A stretch of 64,000 nucleotides of DNA from Sipunculus nudus (Eukaryota > Annelida > Sipuncula > Golfingiida > Sipunculidae): the NCBI GenBank assembly GCA_026874595.1, contig CM049319.1:63914917-63978916 (forward strand). The letters run 5' to 3'. Position numbers and translations under genes: made by a program. Of the stretch, positions 49,391 through 61,660 are shown piece by piece. The notes under the pieces are model-generated. The model was not told the origin of the DNA. It saw only the letters and a list, made by a program, of their open reading frames with translations, and searched no databases. Within the stretch, counting starts at the first letter, position 1. Each line of letters opens with the position of its first letter.

Positions 49391-50826
49391 ATTAAATTTA
49401 ATCAAATTTTATTGTAAATGAAGATTAAGCATTATATTAAAAGTACAGTGTATGTACAAATACGTCAAATGTGGACACAATGTGCTGAAGTATAATTAGT
49501 TTTAGGTTTTATTTAACCTGTTACATGCGTTGAGAAATATACCTGTATATATATGCCCCCCCCCATATGATAAAAAGTGTGTGTGTGTGTGTGTGTGTGT
49601 TGGGGGGGGTTATATATCTATCCCCCTCCTATGTTGGCGCTCCTGTATATTATGCCCTATTCAATGCCGAAAATGGAAATAATTGCATAAAGTAACCTCA
49701 TTTTTCTTACATAATAACTTCAGCAGTGTCATGCTGCTACACTGCACTCGTCTGCTCTCATCCATATTTTATTTATTTGGATTCGGGTAGAGCGCTTCCT
49801 TTGATTAGTACTCCTTTTCATTTGTAGCAAGTAATGCTGCCGAAAGTACATATACAGCATATACTAAAAAACAGAGTGACTCTATTTAGGAAATGTAGGA
49901 GACAATGCACTTCTTAATCTTTTTCACTGATGTTAGCAAATAATTTTCTTCTCTCTTATCAGTAAAAGAGGTCTGCCCTGTTGAAACAAATGTAATTACT
50001 AGGTCAGGATATGTTTAATGAGAGCCCCATAGGATAATAAGATATAGTAGAGGAAACGTAGTTAGTAATATTTGATAATGTTGTGTTTATCTTTATCATT
50101 TGTTGTGTTGATCGGTTTCTTATTGTGTCAAGTGTGGAACTTACTAGACTTTGGTTTGTTATGATTAGCTGACTGAACATGCTGGAGGTCTAGAAGCTTC
50201 TGAGAGGCTTATCTGGTAATTTCTATATATGTTTTAAGGATATGTCTATGGCCTGTTTGTGGCACTGTCTATTGAATGGACGATGAAGGTATCCAATAGC
50301 AATGCCAACCTGACACTCAGGCCTTCGGAAATAAACTGACCGGCAATCGACGTTTGGGATAAGAACTGTCGCTATGTTAAAGTGTCGAAAACTTCGTTCA
50401 ATGTAGAAATATTTGGAATTTTTGTAATTGCTGATATATTAATCATTTCCTGTATATTTCTTAAATTTCTACCAAATAACACAACTTCGGGTATATGCTA
50501 TCTGGTCTGGGTGTGTCATTTTTGTTAAATGGGACTAAAATATATTTTTGAAAGTCATTTTTTCATATGTTTCCAACCTTTATCCTTCTTATGTTTTGTT
50601 AACTATAATTTCCATTGAATAAACTATGATTCTGAAAATAAAACAAAACATTTTAGGTTGAAACGGGGAGAAATAAGAAAAGATGGACAATAAAGAGAGA
50701 GCAAGCTTGCTTCCCACAATGGTTTCCTTTAATTGGACACTCTGATTCATAATCTCTTTAACAAATGAGCTACTCTTTAATACTCTTGATACTTTTAACT
50801 CTTATAGGTTCCATAGAAATTATCAA
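49391..50826. other. Intergenic DNA with (GT)n
   Basis: (GT)n at 49577-49601 followed by a G run. The rest is unrecognised. Confidence 0.5.
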
Positions 50827-51051
50827 CAGAAGCGGGTCCAAAGGGTGGTCCAGTCGAATGGAACACCCCCCCCCCCCCACCCCACCCTCTTTTTTTTTTA
50901 ATTGGGCCGCTGCACCGCTTCAACCTTATAAAAGGTTTCAGCAAATTTTTAAGGCCTGTAACACTTTATGGATTAGAGGACCTGCATGTGTTTTTTTCTG
51001 TTTACTCTTCCAGAAACGACACCTCCTTAAAAAATAATGGATCTGCCCCTG
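50827..51051 (-). mobile_element. CAGGGGCGGATCC-end miniature element, full copy
   Basis: On the minus strand it starts CAGGGGCAGATCCATTAT and ends with the complement of CAGAAGCGGGTCCAAAGGG, giving imperfect inverted ends over 225 bp. It holds a C13 tract at 50866-50878 at the position where other copies have G-rich runs. No transposase is encoded. Confidence 0.7.
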
Positions 51052-53068
51052 CTCAACCGTCATACTTAAATTAATCCTGTGCGTCGATTGATACGGAGTG
51101 TTACAGAGAGTAAGAGGATGTGAGAGAGAATGAGCGAGCAAGATATATATGTATATAGAGAAAGAGGGTGGGAGTGTGTGTGAGAGAATGTTCGTGTGAG
51201 AGAGAGGTGTTAGAGAGAGAGAGAGAGTGAGGAGTGAGCAGACAGTTGAGATTATCCACTCTCCTGATTTAAATGAAGTTTCAATGCAATTAGTAAAATT
51301 ACATGATCATCCTTTCTTTCTCCAAAGAAAGAACTTTATGGGCAGAATGACGTGCCGGCGATGGTACTACACACCCTAATCTGAAGCCGGGGCGTCTTCC
51401 CTTGGCGCTCATTCGGACGGATCTTAAATTATTTCTAACTCCCATACTTTCACTTTTTGCAGTGTATGAGGTACTATACCCCTCTGATTGGGGACGGAGG
51501 AGAATCTTCATCAAGTCTTTGACATAAACGGTCCCTTAAATATGAGCAATCATGCAGCAACTGCCACATTAATGTTTTACACCCCTGTTAACAAAGAGAT
51601 CGTACCGCAAGGTTTTGTAGAGAGCTCACACCTTTGACCAATATAGACCTACAAGCTCTTTTAAGTTTTTGCTTTAATTTATACAAAGTGACTTTTTGTA
51701 TAAATAGGAAATTTACTTTTGAATAATGAATGCAATAATGTCAAGCAGTGCTTATTACACTAAAACATGTGTTGTTTTTACTTAACATGTTGCAGTCTTT
51801 CCCTTTCTCTGTATTTTAATACAAATTAAAACTAATTACGTAATTTAAATTGGCTCCATGCAAATGACATAATTTTGTTACTAGAAATTTTGAATATTAC
51901 TCTGTACATTGACCATGTGTTTAAAATTAACCAAGGCTTTATATATATACATGTATATATATACTCAGAAGAAAAATGCATTATACGTGTTTCTTCAACG
52001 TTATATTCCAGTAACTTAGTTGTTAAAAGAAGCCCACCAAATTCTTTATTGTGGATGTTATGTCTGGTATGTCAATGGAGCCACATGACTAGCACGTGAT
52101 TATTTAGTTGTGAACTTTGATGTTCCTCAGTCGTGATATGAGCAATTGCTTAAATGTCATTATTTTAGATTTTTTGTGTCATGCATCCATAGAGTGGAAC
52201 TTGGACCCTATAAAAAACCTAAAACTGTCTTGTAACGTCATGTCTTGGTACAAATAGAGGCCACATGCGAGGGTACCTGTGCAAGCCAAGTGCCGGGAAT
52301 TGCCCGAGTCGGCCTGTACAGTGGACATGCCGATTCCTTTATAGTTATATCATGTTCATAAACTTCATTTCGGTCCTGGATTCAAATGCAATCCATTAAA
52401 ACATCCGATTTTCACAGACAAATGCAACTTCAGTTCCGAAGTGATGTCTAGGAATCATAATCACAAACACTCTCATTATAAATTGTGTAATAGTTTGCCA
52501 TTTTCTATATGATTGGTTTCCATATAAAGACATTATTGCTCGATACAGTTTACACAAACATCTTCACATGCATTTGAAAGTGCATTTGCATTGACCATTG
52601 TAATCGCATTTGAATTTTATTTAGGACTATTTCAAAAATTTGCATTTAAATGCACTGAGACCATCCCCTTGTTTAAATTTAAACGTCCGTGTATAATTCT
52701 CTAACCAAGATAAATGTTTATTCCATCCTTTGATGACGTTGTGACGATAGCTCGAAATCGAAGTAAAAAAACCGTTGGAAAATAGTTGAAACGTTGGAAA
52801 ATAGATCTCTTGGTAATAGTATGTGTTGAGATAACGTTCTCACTAAGACTTGACAATGGACTCTCCGTCAAGCAAAGTGTATAAACCAGATGGAACATGT
52901 TTTAACTGTGCAGGTGAGATTAAACAATTATTCTTCTAGTTTTAAAATCTTAAAAACGATACTACTACAGAGGAAATGCACATTGTATCACTACAATAAA
53001 TGTGAAAGCCAATACTTTGAATAATAAATAAATTCCTACTCTCAGAAGAACGTCTTTAACCCTCTTCT
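51052..53068. other. Intergenic DNA with a GA-rich patch
   Basis: GA-rich low-complexity sequence at about 51105-51240. No gene recognised. Confidence 0.5.
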
Positions 53069-53069
53069 T

Positions 53070-53146
<77 letters not shown>
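53069..53146. repeat. (CT)n-(TA)n compound microsatellite
   Basis: CT repeat with one interruption to 53113, then TA to 53146. Confidence 0.96.
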
Positions 53147-53149
<3 letters not shown>

Positions 53150-53271
53150 GCGTACGAACAATAGTAAGGAGGATTATCTGTGATCACTAAATAATACAAA
53201 CATTCGATCTGTCGTATACTGGTGGAAAATCCAGAATATAATAATTATAATTCAAATACTAATTTAAGAAT

Positions 53272-53960
53272 TTGTTATATGAACGAGGGTGGAGACGTTA
53301 TACAGACACCCGCCCCCCTTTTGCTAACTCAAAAGGCTGGGCAACTGAACATTTCACAATAAATACAAAAAACAGTGCCTATTTTGCGTCTCGCACCGAT
53401 TTCTACCCACATTTATATACTCATACTTTCGCAGGTATCCTTGACGACACTTATCCGGAACGCATATTCAACATATTCAACATAACAAGTATGATACAGA
53501 GTTATATAAATTTCCTATTTACTATTGTAAAACTGATAGTATGTCCAAATTTTCCAGAAAGCGTAATTAAAAAAAAAATACATTATGCTTATTCCGGAGG
53601 CTATATTATATCATGGGCCCGGTATGAGGATTGGTCGGGTTTTTTTTGTGTCAGCAACGGGCTCATCGGCCTCGGGACATCACATGATACACGGCGACAT
53701 CAACTTCTTTGCCAGCATCCCTGTTTTCAGCATCAATGCTCCGTAATCGAAAAGCAACAGAGGAGGCTGACGACCAACATCGCAGCTGCTTCAAGCAAGA
53801 TTACCTTTATCACATCACAAATGAGTTTTTTTTATTGCGACCATGGACGGCCAGACTCTTGTTATTTGTAATAACCGCGGCTAGTTTTTTATACGGCGAG
53901 CGCGTGTCAGCCTCCCTGTCTTTTAAATTGACAACCTTGTCAATGGTAGATACATCATAA
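53272..53960 (+). other. Unassigned open frames, possible undescribed exon
   Basis: A 199-codon frame (53272-53871) is the longest open frame in the window that no repeat explains, but it begins with TTG rather than ATG. A second frame (53709-53960, 83 codons) has a hydrophobic stretch ARLLLFVITAASFLYG that could span a membrane. CTGTTTTCAG, a plausible splice acceptor, ends at about 53730. I recognise no family in either frame. Both may be chance; the evidence is only length and local composition. Confidence 0.2.
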
Positions 53961-54693
53961 TGGGGAAACTGTGGAAAAGAAAAATTAGATATGTAGTCTC
54001 CGCCAACATACCTGCGCAAGAATCCTAATATAAAATATCGCCCCATGTTACAATGATATATAACCATTTTAAAATTCAAAATTTATAACATGTGTCTAGA
54101 TCTAAAAAATCGCCACAATTCACGATGATATGTAACCATTTTGAATTCAAAATTAGTAAAGTGTATCTATAGATAACCTTTAATTTAATGGATTGTTCCT
54201 TGGGAGTTATTCTAGTCCATAATATTTGCGTAATATTGCTAACAGACGAACCAAACAAGACCACCTGGCGGACGTTTGAAAAAGAAGGAAAGAAAACCCT
54301 TCCGCCAGATGCCGTCTACTCTAAATGAACCTCATCCTGATGGGCACTGTGGCACGACCGGGACTACATGTCTGAACTGTCAAACTGTCAAATCAAAATT
54401 TGTTACATTTCCAGGAAACAGAGAGCAAAATTGGATGTGACTGATGGGAAACGCAGCATCCATGGATTCAAGGTGCACGCTGTTAAACTTTTCATGAATT
54501 CAGAATTTCTTATCGACTTTTCCACCGAACATTTATTCCATGTCATTACACAACACCCTGACATTTCTCTGTTTTCATAGATTCCGTAGCACGAGTGTTT
54601 GAACTAAATTAGGCCGATTATCTTCCTGAAAAATAGGATTACTGTTTATCACATAACATGCCATTTTGAATACAGGTCATGTGAATAAAAACT
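53961..54693. other. Intergenic or intronic DNA
   Basis: Nothing recognised. Confidence 0.5.
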
Positions 54694-54761
54694 GTCATTA
54701 CACAAACAGTTATTACACTAATGTATTCACTGACATTTAGAAAAAGTGTTTGTGTAATGAC
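54694..54761. repeat. Inverted repeat carrying the minisatellite core word
   Basis: GTCATTACACAAACAG (54694-54709) is inverted as GTGTTTGTGTAATGAC (54746-54761), with 15 of 16 bases matching. The same word starts the 37-bp array at 55081 and recurs in most of its units, so this hairpin may be the source or terminus from which the array grew. Confidence 0.8.
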
Positions 54762-55080
54762 AACCTCCGAAAAACATTTTTGCAATGGCAGCAGACATAA
54801 AGTAATAAGATTGTTTTGTGCTATTAATCCATAATCACAGTTAAATTATAGGTCCTTAATTAATATTAACAGTAGAATTTTGAAATTTTTAGTCTTCTGC
54901 TTCTGTCATCCAAACTGTAGACCCGGGCAATCGAAATCATAACTTTCATTGTTTTGCTGTTCCTTTCAAATATAAACAATTCCTTCAATGTATGAATATT
55001 TAATGTTTGAAATGAAAATTTAAAAATTCTGAATTAGTTGAATGGAACGCTTTTGTTCTATCATTCAAAAAGGCTCAATT

Positions 55081-57299
55081 GTCATTACACAAACAGAGGG
55101 GGGACACCGACGGGTACAGTCATTACACAAACAGAGGGGTACACCAACGGATACAGTCATTACACAAACAGAGGGGTACACCGACGGGTACAGCCATTAC
55201 ACAAACAGAGGGGTGCACCAACGGATACAGTCATTACACAAACAGAGGGGTGCATCAACGGATACAGCCATTACACAAACAGAGGGGTGCACCAACGGAT
55301 ACAGCCATTACACAAACAGAGGGGTGCACCAACGGATACAGCCATTACACAAACAGCGGGGTGCACCTACGGATACAGCCATTACCCAAACAGAGGGGTG
55401 CACCAACGGATACAGCCATTACACAAACAGAGGGGTGCACCAACGGATACAGCCATTACACAAACAGAGGGGTGCAGCAACGGATACAGCGATTACACAA
55501 ACAGAGGGGTGCACCAACGAATACAGCGATTACACAAACAGAGGGGTACACCGACGGATACAGCCATTACACAAACAGAGGGGTACACCAACGGATACAG
55601 TCATTACACAAACAGAGGGGTACACCAACGGATACTGTTTGTGTACACCGACGGATACAGCGATTACACAAACAGAGGGGTACCCCGAGGGGTACAGCGG
55701 ATACAGCGATTACACAAACAGAGGGGTACACCGACGGATACAGCCATTACACAAACAGAGGGGTACACCAACGGATACAGTCATTACACAAACAGAGGGG
55801 TACACCAACGGATACTGTTTGTGTACACCGACGGATACAGCGATTACACGAAAAGAGGGGTACCCCGAGGGGTACAGCGGATACAGCGATTACACAAACA
55901 GAGGGGTACACCGACGGATACAGCCATTACACAAACAGAGGGGTACACCAACGGATACAGTCATTACACAAACAGAGGGGTACACCAACGGATACTGTTT
56001 GTGTACACCGACGGATACAGCGATTACACAAACAGAGGGGTACCCCGACGGGTACAGCCATCACACAAACAGAGGGGTACACCGACGGGTACAGCCATCA
56101 CACAAACAGAGGGGTGCACCAACGGATACAGCGATTACACAAACAGAGGGGTACACCGACGGATACAGCCATTACACAAACAGAGGGGTACACCAACGGA
56201 TACAGTCATTACACAAACAGAGGGGTACACCAACGGATACTGTTTGTGTACACCGACGGATACAGCGATTACACAAACAGAGGGGTACCCCGACGGGTAC
56301 AGCCATCACACAAACAGAGGGGTACACCGACGGGTATAGCCATCACACAAACAGAGGGGTACACCGACGGGCACAGCGATACAGCGATTACACAAACAGA
56401 GGGGTGCACCAACGGATACAGCCATTAAACAAACAGAGGGGTACACCGACGGATACAGCCATTACACAAACAGAGGGGTACACCGACGGATACAGCCATC
56501 ACACAAACAGAGGGGGACACCGACGGGAACAGCCATTACACAAACAGAGGGGTACACCAACGAATACAGTGATCACACAAACAGAGGGGTACACCGACGG
56601 GTACAGCCATCACACAAACAGAGGGGTACACCGACGTATACAGCCATTACACAAACAGAGGGGGACACCGACGGGTACAGCCATCACACAAACAGAGGGG
56701 TACACCGACGGGTACAGCCATCACACAAACAGAGGGGTACACCGACGGATACAGCCATTACACAAACAGAGGGGGACACCGACGGGTACAGCCATTACGC
56801 AAACAGAGGGGGACACCGACGGGTACAGCCATTACACAAACAGAGGGGGACACCGACGGGTACAGCCATTACACAAACAGAGGGGGGACACCGACGGGTA
56901 CTGCCATTACACAAACAGAGGGGTACACCAACGAATACAGTGAGCACACAAACAGAGGGGTACACCGACGGGTACAGCCATTACACAAACAGAGGGGGAC
57001 ACCGACGGGTACAGCCATTACACAAACAGAGGGGTACACCAACGGATACAGTGATCACACAAACAGAGGGGGGACACCGACGGCTACAACCCTTACACAA
57101 ACAGAGGGGTACACCAACGGATACAGTGATCACACAAACAGAGGGGTACACCGACGGGTACAGCCATCACACAAACAGAGGGGTACACCAACGGGTACAG
57201 CCATCACACAAACAGAGGGGTACACCGACGGGTACAGTCATTACACAATCATTACACAAACAGAGGGGTACACCAACGGGTACAGTCATTACACAAACA
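55081..57299 (+). repeat. 37-bp minisatellite, about 60 units, open in three frames
   Basis: The unit runs CATTACACAAACAGAGGGG then a TACACCRACGG or TGCACCAACGG half ending GATACAGC or GGTACAGC. The 2219 bp fit 60 units of 37. Because 37 is not a multiple of three and the unit lacks stops in every forward frame, all three plus frames stay open for 1.3 to 1.9 kb and each translates to the same 37-residue cycle (HYTNRGVHQRIQ, LHKQRGAPTDT, ITQTEGCTNGYS). The minus strand is closed by a TAA in every unit. Variants are non-randomly ordered, with a 180-bp higher-order block at 55621-56040. Coding is possible but unproven; open frames follow automatically from the unit. Confidence 0.97.
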
Positions 57300-58410
57300 T
57301 GGAAGGCCAGCACTAAACCCATTTCAACTATAGTATAATTTGTTTTCTTTAATGGTAGAAATTTATGGTGTGCCGATTAATCGATTAAATGGATGATCAG
57401 TCGTTTCCTTTCAAAATGGATTAAATTGATTACATAAAAAGGATAATGTATGGACATTAAAAGAATCTACCCTGTCAGAGATACGCGCACACAAAGTAAC
57501 GAACATCATCAAAACGGAACCTTGTGCAGCCAACAATCGTCCGACGGCAAGTTGATCTTAGATGCGTGGGGATTGGTGGTTTAATTATGATTAGCGATGT
57601 ACCTGCAGACGTTTTACTAGGTTCAGTATTTTAGAGATCATTATACAGCAGATCTCAAGGTTATATAGAAAGAACATAAAATAATCGATTAGTAATCGAT
57701 CACCGGTCGTTTTTATTTTTAAATCATCGATTATTTTTTTTCTTAAACCAATTCCTTTCACTGATAGAATTTTTTATAAGCTTAAGTTTTGGATAAAACT
57801 TCATTGGCTTTTGTTAAAATGTACTATTGATATCCAGTTTATGGCAGACTATCAGTTTCAGTGGCGAAGTTGACCTTAATATATAAATACCCATAAATAC
57901 CTTATAGTTGTTATGGTATTCAGTATCAGGAAGTTTAATATAGGGCTTTTATTTATTGAAATCAAAGTCAGTGACATGATGAATGTTATTTCCACTGTAG
58001 ATATCATTAGTATGGGCTTGTGGTGTATGGATGACAGTGTACGACTGTTTGTGTTATGACATTTCCGCTTTACACTAATCAACGCCTTCCGGCCACAAAA
58101 AAGACCTTGAACATGACCTCAATGTTTGTCCAAGGTCACTTTTGACAATTTTAACCTTAAACATTGTTATATTTGTCCTCCATGCTCTAAACTAATGAGT
58201 TTCATTTTTGTAGATTCTAAAACTCGAATATGTACATTTACCGCAGAATCGCCCACTTACAAAATATGACATTCCGTGAAGACCATGTTTATGCAATTCG
58301 CATTGTAACAATTCTTATCCAACAAACTTGAACGGATTACATTGTCCTCTTCACTACATTTATACCTATGCCATCTGTGCTTTTAGAAGCCGCGGTGCAT
58401 GGGGGGGGGT
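57300..58410. other. Intergenic or intronic DNA
   Basis: AT-rich, with several ATCGATTA-type words at about 57376-57730. A run of nine G lies near 58401. No gene recognised. Confidence 0.5.
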
Positions 58411-58532
58411 CAGATTCGTTTTGTTTATATTTACGCGTTTATAACATGGAGGGCCTGCCAAAATAATCAAACCTCATTCAAGAGGGAGATCACACGAACC
58501 AGAGTTTTGTAATTGCAACAAGTCACCTTTCA
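58411..58532 (+). mobile_element. TTAA-family miniature element, partial copy 3
   Basis: Matches the interior of the element at 40014: GTTTTGTTTATAT, TTTATAACATG, GGGCCTGCCAAAATAATCAAA and TTGCAACAAGTCACCTTTC. Both TTAA ends are missing. The LINE begins where the match ends. Confidence 0.7.
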
Positions 58533-58542
58533 GCTCAACGAG

Positions 58543-59060
58543 TTAGAGAAAGAAATACATAGCTTGAAAGAGGCTAGTAAAGTTCTTGTTGGAGAATGTG
58601 AGATGGCTTACCATCTAGTAACAGAGGCTTGGGTTCATGCTGTTAATAATGAAAAGTATTCAAGGAGGTCAAAATTAGGTGTCAGTAAACAGGGAAACAG
58701 GAGATACGAAACATGTTGCTCTCTCTCTCTCTTTCAAAGCAAGTTGAATGTAGCGATAAAACCAGATGCAATGATGTAGCACACCGGGTGGGACCTCCTC
58801 GGAAAGACTTTAACAGAGGTATAATTGTAAGATTTATGTCCAGAGATGATAAACAAAAGGTTATGAAAGCAAGAAAGGGTCTAAAAAACACAGGTGTTAC
58901 ACTGATGGATGACATGTGCATTGAAACGCAAAAGCTATATAATAGAGTGAAAAATGATAAACGGGTAAAAGACTCATTGACATGGAATGGAAAGGTCTTT
59001 GTCAAAGATCTTAGGGACAAGGTTTTCAGAGTAAAATTTGGTCAACAGTTGGATAAATAA
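58543..59060 (+). pseudogene. LINE ORF1 remnant (L1-type RNA-binding protein)
   Basis: Residues read LEKEIHSLKEASKVL, a coiled-coil heptad pattern, then EKYSRRSKL, then in another frame DVAHRVGPPRKD, GIIVRFMSRDDKQKVMKARKGLKNTGVTLMDDMC and VRNxxR-like C-terminal wording to FGQQLDK. This order (coiled coil, RRM-like, C-terminal domain) is that of L1/Tx1 ORF1p, which coats element RNA. The frame changes near a CTCTCTCTCTCT run at about 58720-58733, a likely slippage lesion. The 5' part, including the start codon, is missing. Confidence 0.75.
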
Positions 59061-59550
59061 TTATAAGCAAGAGTTCATTTATAACTGTATAATTTTATGT
59101 AATGTTACCTTAAACGTGACGAAGAAACATTATATTTGGGAAAATACGCAAATTGTATATGTATGTATATAAATGTATCAGGTGAGCTGGTCCAGGTCAT
59201 TGGTAAGGTACCACTATGACTGATATCTCACTATGTTATTCTTTTATTGTCTTATTGTTTTATGTTAGTCATCTGTGTATCCAATGTCAATGTTTGTTTT
59301 TTAATCATATTCACTTATCTGTGTCTCATACAATACAACATCTACTTTAAATGCATACAGTACTGAACAAGGTAATGTATTGGTTATGTTATATTTGATG
59401 TTCTATATTGAGTGTGCAGCAATATATAAAAACATATATTTTTACATGTTTATATGTAAATGTAATTTTATACTTTGGGATATGAATTCATTGACAGTAT
59501 ATATAATCCTGCAGTCTGTATACAAATGAGTGTTACATCTTCAACAAAGA

Positions 59551-60120
59551 GATACATTTTTAAACTTAAAAGTTCTTAGTATTAATGCCGATGGAATTCG
59601 GAATTTGTGAAAAGATGAAAATTATTTCACTGGTGCTATAAACATGGGATGAATAAAGGTATTTGCTTTATTCAAGAGTCACATTCTGATACTAAGTGTG
59701 AACAGGTATGGAAACATCAATGGAGGGGTCACTTTTACTTTTCTCATGGGACAAATAAATCAAAAGATAACCACTTTAGTTGGCTCTTGACTTGAATTCT
59801 CGTTAATAAAAAGTAAATTTGACCCAGATGGAAGACATTTGTACTGTACTATTCAGGAAACACAATTTTTACTGATTATTGTATATGGACCAATCACTGA
59901 AACAGAGTAATTTTTATGTAATAAGGAAATTTACAGCTTGATAGTTGAACATTTTGAACTTGAGGAAAACACACCAATAATGTGGGGAAGGGATTTTAAC
60001 TTTTGTTTTGCTTAAGAAGATGCAGCTGGAGGTAACATTAGATTAAAGTACAAAACAATTGAGACTATTAATAACATTACAGAAGCTTTGGATCTCAATG
60101 TTATTTGAAGGATTCGCAAT
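59551..60120 (+). pseudogene. LINE ORF2 endonuclease domain, heavily mutated
   Basis: The start reads LKVLSINADGIRN, the usual opening of L1-type endonuclease (L-x-x-N-V-N-G-I-R). Next come KGICFIQESHSD, with the catalytic Q-E-x-H motif kept as QESHS, and WRGHFYFSHGTNKS, a typical S-H-G-T block. LLIIVYGPI-like wording near 59870 and a W-G-x-D-F-N-like block near 59980 follow. Stops break nearly every block. The enzyme nicks target DNA to prime reverse transcription. Confidence 0.75.
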
Positions 60121-61660
60121 CCACATTTGAGAAGGTTTACATGGAGAAGATCGGCTCCACTAACACAACGACAATTAAACTTTTTCTTGGTATCCTCCGC
60201 TTTACAACCAATTTTTTCAGAATGTAATATTATAGCTAACGTAGGTTCAGCTGTGGATCTTGCTATAAAAATTTTGAAAGATGACAACCGTGGTCTTTCA
60301 ATTTGGAAATTCAACTGCTCCTTTGTAAACAACTCTGATTATGTAAGCAAGATGAAAGAATATACAGTAAAAAAAGAAGCTTATCAGATGTCATTTGATG
60401 CTCGGAGAAAATGGGAGAACTTAAAATACAAGGTACCATATATACCATAGATTTTTCAAAGAAAAAGAATAAAACGTTCAAAAAATCACTACCAGACACT
60501 TGAAAAAGAGGTACAGCATATAGAAAGAGAAATAGATCAACATCCCAGTGAATAAAATCTTCAGAAATATGAAAAACTGAAAAAAAAGAACTGGAAGCCT
60601 GTTTTGACAAAATTACAGAAGGTATTATAATACGATCTAGGGCACTATGGTTTGAGCATGATGAGCGTTATAAGAAATATTTTGTAAAACTTGAAAAAAA
60701 AGAAACAAGAATAAATCCTGTGTTAGAAAGTTGCAAGATAATGGTAAGGAACTTACAAACCAAAAGGATATATTATTACATATTGTTTATTTTTATTCTG
60801 AGATATGTAAAGGGCAAGGAGGTAAAAAATCAGGAGGAATGCAATGATTTGTTAAATAACATAGACAATTTGTCATTATTAGATACAGATGATGCTTTAC
60901 TATGTGAAGGTATGGTGACAATGAATTCTGTATACAAAGCTTTGAAAGCTATGGGGAATATTAAGACACCAGAAAATGATGGTCTTAGTAAGGAGTTTTA
61001 TCTATGTTTTTTTCAGTGTATTAGGAAAGAATTGACAGCATATCCCAACGAATGTTTTAATGCTGGAGAGTTAACGACAAGTCAAAAACAAAATGTAATT
61101 ACTCCGATAGAGAAACCAGGAAAGGATGTCAGACTCCTACAGTCATGGCGCCCGATTAGTTTAATAAATGTGGACACAAAGGTGCTGAGTAAAGTATAAG
61201 TGACTCGTTTGAGCAAAGTTATAGATAAACTGGTTCATGTAGATCAAAATGCTTATTACGCCTTATTACGGATATTGTTGATAATTGTAATACTGAAAAA
61301 CAAGACTGGAATATTAAGTGGGGCTGATTTTGCAGCAGCATTTGATTCTATAGATCACACTTTTATTATTTCTGTGTTAAAACGTTTTGGATTTGGACCA
61401 ATGTTAATAAACTGGATTAAGTTAATACACACAGGGTCGCAAAGTTGTGTGTTGAATAATGGATTTTCAACAAATTATTTCCCGTTGTCTAGAGGAACAA
61501 AGCAAGGCGACCTAATAGCTCTATATCAATTTATTCTGGTCACTGAAGTTTTTTAATACATATGGTTAGATCAGAGAGAGGGATAAAAAGGAATTATGAA
61601 TGGCAACAAGGAAGTCAAATTAACAGCCTTTGCTGATGACATTATATGTTTTTAGTCTGA
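60120..61660 (+). pseudogene. LINE ORF2 reverse transcriptase, frameshifted
   Basis: Open pieces at 60720-61199 and 61200-61556 carry the RT blocks: ALKAMGNIKTPENDGLSKEFY (motif 0), LLQSWRPISLINVDTKVLSKV, then FAAAFDSIDHTFIISVLKRFGFG (motif A, first catalytic D) and LSRGTKQGDLIALYQFIL (motif B; the usual P after GD is absent). LTAFADDIICF (catalytic FADD, about 61619-61651) follows in another frame. The order and wording fit the L1/Tx1 group. A single TAA at 61197-61199 and several shifts interrupt it. The 60127-60450 frame is the linker from the endonuclease. Confidence 0.85.

Noticed and set aside
55042-56943. 633-codon open frame as a protein-coding gene
   Set aside because: It consists almost only of the 37-bp repeat and is open because the unit lacks stops in all forward frames. 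No start context, splice signal or domain supports a gene, so it is reported as a repeat and as a testable finding.
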